Positions 57,384 to 64,000 of a stretch of 64,000 nt of DNA are shown piece after piece (positions within the stretch are counted from its first letter, which is position 1; the number at the start of each line of letters is the position of its first letter). Source of the stretch: Bathymodiolus brooksi (lineage: Eukaryota > Mollusca > Bivalvia > Mytilida > Modiolidae); the NCBI GenBank assembly GCA_963680875.1, contig OY804580.1, positions 100,044,000 to 100,107,999 of the forward strand, written 5' to 3'. The position numbers and the translations under genes were made by a program. The notes beneath the pieces are model-generated. The model made no database searches, was not told the origin of the DNA, and was given only the letters and a program-made list of their open reading frames with translations.

Positions 57384-60300
57384 TTATAAGATAAGATAAG
57401 ATAAGAAAACTTTATTTTGATTCGGCACATAATAAAACAGTACAACATAAGCTCTAAGGAGCTTTTTACCGAATATACATTAACAATAAAACAACACAAG
57501 TCACATGCAAAGTTACAAACTAAAATAAGCTAAGACATACAGGCATAAAAAGGAGGACTGTGTATAGATCTGAACAAGGACCCACGTGGCAATTGCCTCT
57601 TTTGGACTCTTGTTCAAGATCCACACACAGATGCTCCAACATAAAGCAGCATTTAAAAAAGAATCAGCAGGTAAAAATAAAAATAAAAAAATACTACTAA
57701 ATACTTAAAACTGGTACCAACATAATCAGTAAAAGCAGCATTTGTCTAACTAAAAAATCAAAGAATATAAAATTTTCAAGCCAGACTAAAATTTTTTAAA
57801 TAATTAAGAAATAAAAAATAAAAAAATAAGAATATAAGCAAACCAGAAGCAAAATTTTAATCATCTACATGCAGAACAGCGACATTTGGACCCATTCCAG
57901 GACTGCAAAAGACTCTTGAATTGGGAGAAGCTATTTTCAGTCCTGAAATGATCTGGGAGGCTGTTCCACAATGTAGGTGCAGCAAATCTGAAAGATTTTT
58001 TACCGTACCGGGTATTTCCAAAATGTTGCTGTATCTGAAAGAATATTTAGAGTTTTTCATATGGACAAGATCATGAAGACAGACAGGTGCAAGTTTATTA
58101 ATTATTTTATATGTTTCCAAAGCCATGGTTCTCATTCTTCTAATCTGCAAGGAAGGCACCTTAGCTTTTTGTAGTAATTCCTCATAAGAACTATTATAGT
58201 CTTCATATACAAAACGGAGTGCTCTTTCCTGCACTTTTTCTAATTTTTTTGAATTTTTATTAGTACAAAAATGCCAGGCCAAAGGGCAAAAGTTAAAATT
58301 ACTAAGTATGAAAGTATGAAATATAGTTAACTTATTTAATCTATTCAAATATGAACCCAAACGTTTGAGAATATTTAGTTGTTGGGATGCCTTCCTGCAT
58401 ATTGTACTAATATGAGCATCAAAATTTAGTTTATAATCAATATCAATCCCAAGGAGTTTCACAGTACTTTCACATGTAAGATTAAAATTCTGAATATGAA
58501 TGGATGGATTTTTGTCATAAGTTTTTCTGCCTACAGCCAAAAACTGAAATTTGTCTGGATTAGCCTGCATCTTATTTATTCTGAACCATTCAATTAGTTG
58601 ATTTGAGTCAGTCTCCAGAGTAGATATAAGTGCCTCAAAATCTGGATTACAGAATGAGAGGGTATTGTCATCTGCATAATTATACAAGGAGCTATCAGAA
58701 ATAAAGTGAAATATGTCATTAATAAAGACATTAAATAAGAGGGGACCCAGGATAGATCCTTGGGGCACTCCTTTATGGATGTCAGCCCAGCTACTCAGTA
58801 CTCTGTTAACTTTAATTTGTTGTTTTCTATTTGACAAGTAAGATTTCAAAAGAGAGACCGAGTGAGATGATATACCATATGCTGATAATTTGTCAAGCAA
58901 TATGTCATGAGGTAGGCAGTCAAACGCCTTCGAGAGATCCATCAATACTGTAGCTACATATTGGTTTTTATCAAGGGCTTCATGCCAGTCTTCTAGAAGT
59001 CTGAGCAGTGTGGTCTGACATCCATGGCCACGTCTAAAAGCACATAAAAAAGGGTTGAATATTTTATCAAAATAGTCGGCTAACTGAATTTCAATTACCT
59101 TTTCATATACTTTTGAAAAAATAGGTAATACACTAACGGGCCTGTAATTTGATTTATTTAGGGGATCATTTTTTTTGTGTATGGGAGTTACCTGAGCTAC
59201 TTTCAAAGAGTCTGGAAATACACCAGTGTTTATAGATAAATTTATCAATGATGATAACTGCTGAGCTACTGTGACCTTACACTGCTTGACTACTTTGGCA
59301 GGAATGTTATCTGCACCAGTAGCTTTTTTTATATTAATAGTATTTATGATTTTTTCAACTCTCTCTGCTGTAATATTTTGAAAGTCAAAATTGTTATCAA
59401 TATCCACATGATTTTTTATTTCCACTATACTAGGGTGTGTAGAGGGGTCATATATGACATTTTGCCCAATTTTATCTGCTACAGTCGAGAAAAAAGAGTT
59501 AAAGTTTTCTGAAACTTCCTTTGCATCATTTATGATTTTATTGTTTTCACAAAGGATAATTTTCTGTTCACCAGAGTTACATTTTATAGAAAAGAAAGGT
59601 TTAATAGTTGTCCAAAAATTACAAGTTTTGGCACCTCCAGAGCAGCGTTCCAAAAAATAATTTTTCATGGATTTCTTTTTCAGTTTAGTAACCAAATTTC
59701 GTTGTTGCCTAAATTTCTCCCATGTTTTAGCATTGCGCTGCTTGGTATATTGGGTATACAACATATGTTTATGGTATATAGCCCCTCTAAGCTCACTGTT
59801 CATACAGGGAAGTGGATTTTTTCTAGGTCGTCTTGTCTTGACCGGAGCATGTTTGTTTAGTATATGTATGAAGGAATCTTGGTACTGCATGTAGGCATTA
59901 TTTACTTGCTCAGATGTTTCAATATTTTCAATGTCTGGGAATGCGACTTGGATTAATTCTGAGTTAAAAATATCAACATCAAAATTTTTATAACTTCTAT
60001 AGGATATGTTCTTTTGTTGTTGGGACTGAACTTTACCTTTCATAGTAACTGAGATCAAGTTATGGCAGTCACTAATACCTGTAGGAATATTCTGAAAGTT
60101 AAAACACATATTTTGCTGATTTGTCAAAATGACATCAACTAGTGATGGTGTACAACCTTTCTTAAAACATGTTGGATTCGTTATTAGTTGTGATAAATTA
60201 AACACATCACATAGATCATTTAGAGTTTGACATTTTTGATTGTTTACCATATCAAAGTTCAGATCACCTAATAAAATTATATTTTCATAATATCTAATAC

Positions 60301-61440
60301 ATTCATCTATGTTTTTAATAAAATAAGTCGAAAAGTCATTGTCAGACATTGATGGAGTTTTATAGATGCCCATTATGAGCCATTTTTTGTCGTTTATGTT
60401 TACCTCGAAACTAATGTTCTCCATGTTTTCAGATTCCAGATTTCCTTTCCTACTCGATGGAAAATCGGTGTTCACTAGTGCCATAATACCGCCGCCGTAA
60501 CAGTTTCTATCTCGCCGAAATAGTTTATAACCATCAGTTTTGAAAAGATTATCATTAAAAGACTGGTCTAATTTTGTTTCCGCTATGAATAAAAGGTCAA
60601 CGATCTTGTCTGACAAAAGTTCTTTGATTTCGTCGTATTTGTTACGTATACTGTTAATGTTTATATAAGCAGTGGTAAAATTTCTAGGGTGTAACTTTCT
60701 TGACTCCCTCAGACTCTCAAAAACTGATTTGTCCTCGTCGTTGTTTACACCGGAAGTGTTATTTATAGTTGTATCGCTTTCTGGTGTGTTTGACTTATCA
60801 ACGCTGGTTTCGTCAAATTCAGTATTCCAATCCCTCATACATGAGACTTGAAAATAGGATTCTGTGAATTTTGGCAATCGATCTTCACACAGATGGCAAA
60901 AATAGCAATCGTCAGATCTTGATAACGTTTTATATTCACTCAAAGATAAACTGGTACATTTCAAGTGTGTCCAGTCGTCACAGAAATCACATTGTAGAGC
61001 TTTCTGGTTGCACTTGGTAGGCTTTTTGCAATATGTACAGGGGTATTTTATGGGTCCTGGGTTATAGTGGACATCCCCGCTCAGTAAGATATATAAAATG
61101 AAACAATAGTTCGTACTGTTCTTGTTCTTCCTTTGAACAAATATTGTTTTTGTCTTCAGTGGTCGGCCATTTTGAGTGGTAATCGAGTTCACCAGGGCTG
61201 ATGGATAGAGTTTTTCAATAGTAAAGTCATATTTACTCTCTTTCAGTATGGTTGAACTTGCATAAAATCCTAGGTTTTCTGGTTTTACATAACTGATGTT
61301 ACTTTGCAAGTTTACAGAAGGTTTTAGACGTATAAATATTCCAAATAATATGAGAGCTAGTTCTACTCCGCCCTTCCCGGCCGCCATCTTTCCTGATTTT
61401 GGTGACCGTTTTTGACGGGATTTCATGTCATTACCCGTGG
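57384..61440 (-). mobile_element. CR1-type LINE, apparently intact ORF
   Basis: The 3' end (left, on +) has the microsatellite AAGATAAGATAAGATAAG, read as (TTATC)n on the element strand; short 3' tandem repeats instead of poly(A) are typical of the CR1/L2 group. One long ORF occupies 57857-61426. The 5' limit is uncertain. Confidence 0.8.
57857..61426 (-). CDS. CR1-like LINE polyprotein (PHD, endonuclease, RT)
   Basis: 1189 residues without a break. Order: short hydrophobic N-terminus (about 20-40), LLSGDVHYNPGP (114-125), a PHD-type zinc finger with Cys 130, 133, 146, 149, His 154, Cys 157, 177, 180, an APE-type endonuclease from about 250 with ILLGDLNFD (Gly 387), then RT with NYRPVSVLP, MDLSKAFDCLPHD, GVPQGSILGPLLF and YADD (917-920), then a thumb-like C-terminus. 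LSGDxHxNPGP plus PHD and RT in this order is typical of CR1-group elements (CR1, Daphne, Crack), some of which use one fused ORF as here. An ATG follows in frame at residue 14. All catalytic motifs seen are intact, so recent activity is possible. Confidence 0.92.
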   Translation of the reverse strand: MKSRQKRSPKSGKMAAGKGGVELALILFGIFIRLKPSVNLQSNISYVKPENLGFYASSTILKESKYDFTIEKLYPSALVNSITTQNGRPLKTKTIFVQRKNKNSTNYCFILYILLSGDVHYNPGPIKYPCTYCKKPTKCNQKALQCDFCDDWTHLKCTSLSLSEYKTLSRSDDCYFCHLCEDRLPKFTESYFQVSCMRDWNTEFDETSVDKSNTPESDTTINNTSGVNNDEDKSVFESLRESRKLHPRNFTTAYININSIRNKYDEIKELLSDKIVDLLFIAETKLDQSFNDNLFKTDGYKLFRRDRNCYGGGIMALVNTDFPSSRKGNLESENMENISFEVNINDKKWLIMGIYKTPSMSDNDFSTYFIKNIDECIRYYENIILLGDLNFDMVNNQKCQTLNDLCDVFNLSQLITNPTCFKKGCTPSLVDVILTNQQNMCFNFQNIPTGISDCHNLISVTMKGKVQSQQQKNISYRSYKNFDVDIFNSELIQVAFPDIENIETSEQVNNAYMQYQDSFIHILNKHAPVKTRRPRKNPLPCMNSELRGAIYHKHMLYTQYTKQRNAKTWEKFRQQRNLVTKLKKKSMKNYFLERCSGGAKTCNFWTTIKPFFSIKCNSGEQKIILCENNKIINDAKEVSENFNSFFSTVADKIGQNVIYDPSTHPSIVEIKNHVDIDNNFDFQNITAERVEKIINTINIKKATGADNIPAKVVKQCKVTVAQQLSSLINLSINTGVFPDSLKVAQVTPIHKKNDPLNKSNYRPVSVLPIFSKVYEKVIEIQLADYFDKIFNPFLCAFRRGHGCQTTLLRLLEDWHEALDKNQYVATVLMDLSKAFDCLPHDILLDKLSAYGISSHSVSLLKSYLSNRKQQIKVNRVLSSWADIHKGVPQGSILGPLLFNVFINDIFHFISDSSLYNYADDNTLSFCNPDFEALISTLETDSNQLIEWFRINKMQANPDKFQFLAVGRKTYDKNPSIHIQNFNLTCESTVKLLGIDIDYKLNFDAHISTICRKASQQLNILKRLGSYLNRLNKLTIFHTFILSNFNFCPLAWHFCTNKNSKKLEKVQERALRFVYEDYNSSYEELLQKAKVPSLQIRRMRTMALETYKIINKLAPVCLHDLVHMKNSKYSFRYSNILEIPGTVKNLSDLLHLHCGTASQIISGLKIASPNSRVFCSPGMGPNVAVLHVDD

Positions 61441-61709
61441 TTTATTATGAAAATAACGGATGGAACTACTGTAAAGGATTTGTGCAACCTAAAGATCGGA
61501 CCAATATGCATATAAATACAAAAATTAAATACCCTCCCTCCCTCATCATTTTTTTGAAAGTCAGTATCTGAGAACCAGATAATTAATTTTACATGACCTA
61601 ATTTATTGATTTTTTTCTCTTAAAACTTGCTGATTCTAGAGAGAGAGAAATTAAAATTATTTCTAATATAATTTTGTTCGTCTTATTTATTTGTGAATTA
61701 TCAAATATA

Positions 61710-62588
61710 TAGCTGCGGAACCGTAGCCCTTTATGGTCCTTTTTTTTCTTTTTTTCTTTTTTGGCGGATGGATTTCACCCTTTCAAAAATTTGCGGAACT
61801 GCGACCAAGAATTCGTCGCACCTTTCAACAGTAATTTTCACAACAAAACGCTTTGTGAGAGCGGAGTTATGTGGATAACTCGTTTCGTTACATATTTATT
61901 TATCGCTTTTCATATTTACTTACTTATTATTATTCATTTCTAGCTCATTATAATAAAAAATGTTTCGATATTAACTGATTTCACAGTCCTGCCATCTGGT
62001 CTTTGTGGTATTCTCGCTTTGAGGTCACATGACTTTTGAGAGATGACTGTAACAGCAAAAGAAGTGTTCGGTTTGTTTACGTTGTACCAGAGGTTTTTGC
62101 ATGGCGATTTTTTATCTGAAATAAAATATTTATTCAACCTAGATGGAAATATTTTACATATATTAACCAGAAATGTTATTTTCTTCTATGATTATTCCAA
62201 CTGAGGTGAACTCTCATGTAAACAAACCGAACATGTGTTTTGCTGTTAGTCATCTTTCAAAAGTCATGCGACCTCAAAGCGAGAATACCACAAAGACCAG
62301 ATGGCGGGACTAAATAGGTAAAATCAGTTAATATCGAAACATTTTTTATTATAATGAGCTAGAAATGAATAATAATAAGTAAGTAAATATGAAAAGCGAT
62401 AAATAAATATGTAACGAAACGAGTTATCCACATGACTCCGCTTTCACAAAGCATTTTGTTGTGAAAATTACTGTTGAAAGGTGCGACGAATTCTTGGTCA
62501 CAGTTCCGCAAATTTTTGATAGGGTGAAATCCGTAGCCCTATGGTCCGCCAAAAAAAAGGACCATAAAGGGCTACGGTTCCGCAGCTA
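61710..62588. mobile_element. Foldback/Mutator-like palindromic element
   Basis: Arms 61710-62080 and 62218-62588 are near-complete inverted copies (start TAGCTGCGGAACCGTAGCCC) with a 137-bp loop. The 9-bp TCAAATATA directly flanks both sides (61701-61709, 62589-62597). Very long inverted ends and 9-bp duplications fit Mutator-like or Foldback elements. No transposase is present. Confidence 0.85.
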
Positions 62589-62650
62589 TCAAATATACGG
62601 CTAAACCCCAATATAAACACCCTACTCCCTAGCTGAAATTTTTTTCTGGT

Positions 62651-62804
62651 TGTGGTTTATGGTGTTTAATGCCACTTTCAACAATATTTCAGTTATCGTG
62701 GCAGAAACCGGAGTACTTGGAGAAACCACCGACCTGTCGCAAGTCACTGACAAACTTTATCACATAATGTTGTATCAAGAACACCTCACCTGAGCAGTAT
62801 GTAG
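62651..62804 (-). mobile_element. SINE, family 2 (copy 4, truncated)
   Basis: Reverse complement of the tail and middle: TTTAATGCCACTTTCAACAA, TATTTCAGTTATCGTGG and ACCGACCTGTCGCAAG. The tRNA-like head is lost. Confidence 0.75.
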
Positions 62805-63490
62805 TGAACATATTCATTTATTATACCTCATTAATATGTATTGCTCAATACACGTTTCCTAGTGGCTCTTTTTGATCACGTGACCTGTGATTATTTTTGA
62901 CAGTATGACCTGTGATGGAGTCATTATTGATCATGTGATAAATATGACCTAGAAATATTGACTCCGTCCAAAAAGAAAATAGGCCGCTTTCATCGCTTGA
63001 ATTTCAAAAAGCATGATTCGTCATGTTCATATCGTGATAATTATGAAACAGACTATAGGTAATTTTGAATTCTAATGCAATTTGTTTGCATCGTCGGATT
63101 TGATTGGTTACTATTCTACATCAAATTCTCAATCTACCAGTCTTAACTAAGGGGTTCAGCTTTAAAGATCCACCATCTTGAAAATGTGAAATCATACATG
63201 TCACATTTACAACAATACACAAAAATAGGTAAATTTTTTATCAAAATTGAAGCGTACACCACACCAAAGAACACCTGATCTTTATGTTTTAAACTGGAAT
63301 TCGTCATATGACGTCATGTTGTTTATTGCCAAAGTCGTCGACAACATTTCGCGGAATTTTAATTTGTGCGATGTTTAGACCCAGGGATAGGCAAGAATAC
63401 ATTTGTATGTTCAGTATTGCATTAGAATGTAGACAACTGTATTGTATTTTTAAATGTTATTCCCTATATACTCATCAGTTTTGTTTTGCA
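62805..63490. other. No feature recognised
   Basis: AT-rich flank. A frame at 63308-63517 is open but has no family similarity except for its last seven residues, which belong to the next entry in another context. Confidence 0.4.
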
Positions 63491-63493
63491 ACA

Positions 63494-63625
63494 ATGGCAT
63501 CCAACAGGTTTGCGTAAATGCCAGATGAAGAATTGCAAGCATTGCTTGAAGATCGCGACTGGTCTAAAACATACAAAAACAAACGCATATACATACAAAA
63601 ACAACAAAAACGTTTAATTAATTAA
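63494..63625 (+). pseudogene. Possible Crypton/ZMYM-type N-terminal remnant
   Basis: ATG opens MASNRFA, then TAA, then in the same frame MPDEELQALLEDRDWSKTYK. MASxRFA followed by an E/D-rich xLLExxDS helix is the usual start of Crypton-derived (DUF3504-type) proteins in molluscs and fish. A stop interrupts it and nothing further is recognisable, so at most it is a relic. Confidence 0.3.
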
Positions 63626-63769
63626 AAAAAACCCATACATATAGGCATATTGTCTTGAATGTCAAGGATCAAGGATCAAAAGTCCTATCAAAATAGATTT
63701 TAAAATTGGTATTTGGTGGTTTTCCAATAAACTTTTGAACAGCATTAAGAGAAAAGAGTTATAATAAAA

Positions 63770-63898
63770 CAATTAATTACTCTTTGTGGGGTCAATAGGA
63801 GGAAATATGGACCTGAGGACTGACTCGAGGTGATCTGACCTGACCGAGGTCAAGGGTCCATATTTCCTGCTATTGACCTCACAAAGAGTAATTAATTG
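63770..63898. repeat. Hairpin MITE-like palindrome
   Basis: CAATTAATTACTCTTTGTGG at the left pairs with CACAAAGAGTAATTAATTG at the right; the arms continue with GGAAATATGGACC and GGTCCATATTTCC. Arm length about 55 bp, small GAGGTGATCTGACCTGACC centre. Confidence 0.85.
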
Positions 63899-64000
63899 TA
63901 TAAGAATGCTGCTTAATATTCTATAGCCAACTGCCTGCACTTTTGAAGAAGAGCTAGTGTTCAAACCCTTGATGTCTCAAACTGAACATGGTGAGAATAT

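Larger units (their letters stand above)
57112..61598. mobile_element. Harbinger-like element interrupted by a LINE
   Basis: GGCCATGTAAAATTAATTAT and following TCTGGTTCTCAGATA (57112-57145) is inverted at 61565-61598 with one mismatch in 34. TAA lies directly outside both ends (57109-57111, 61599-61601), the target of PIF/Harbinger elements. After removing the LINE only about 0.4 kb remains, so it was a MITE-sized element. Confidence 0.65.

Noticed and set aside
59454..59894. Plus-strand frames within the LINE
   Set aside because: Antisense shadows of the 1189-aa LINE protein.
63308..63517. Protein-coding gene
   Set aside because: No recognisable family; only the last residues (MASNRFA) resemble a Crypton-type start and a stop follows at once.

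Overview
This is eukaryotic, AT-rich, repeat-dominated DNA from an animal, most likely a mollusc. The reasons are a multi-exon type III classical cadherin gene, (CCCTAA) telomere-type repeats, pearl-like elements opening with the TTCACCTGG palindrome typical of mollusc genomes, and SINE tails of the form ATATTGTTGAAAGTGGCGTTAAACACC-like (read in pieces at several loci). Species cannot be fixed from sequence alone.

Layout. 1-10736: a satellite of 32/38/44-bp monomers, each a 26-bp insert joined to one to three CCCTAA repeats, arranged in a higher-order repeat of 4004 bp. 10737-23565: a 12.8-kb insertion with CAGGGGTTTCAAAGT termini (hAT-like) that splits this satellite, which resumes at 23566-23623. 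The insertion carries two large pearl/HINE-like elements with greatly expanded tandem arrays of a 166-bp core (332-bp dimer, locally 997-bp trimer of dimers). 23933-51801: the 3' part of a neural-cadherin-like gene on the + strand, seven exons coding the last LamG, the EGF-type repeats, the transmembrane segment and the catenin-binding tail. One exon is partly duplicated, and the extra copy has a stop. The last intron (20.8 kb) holds a 44-bp satellite interrupted by an 18.06-kb element with CACTAG...CTAGTG ends, CTT target duplications and about 1-kb terminal inverted repeats (CACTA/EnSpm type). That element itself contains a Harbinger fragment, a second inverted-repeat element and a non-LTR retrotransposon with its two ORFs in one frame split by a single TAG.

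51802-64000: 3' flank with small elements: a pogo/Tigger-like element with TA duplication, a short hAT with a leftover dimerisation domain, a Harbinger-like element interrupted by an intact 1189-aa CR1-type LINE, a Mutator/Foldback-like palindrome with 9-bp duplications, SINEs and a hairpin.

Only one host gene is supported. Everything else with coding capacity is transposon-derived. The main interest lies in the nested insertion history, the unusual telomere-type satellite, the giant CACTA element lying in a cadherin intron, and the ORF1-TAG-ORF2 LINE.
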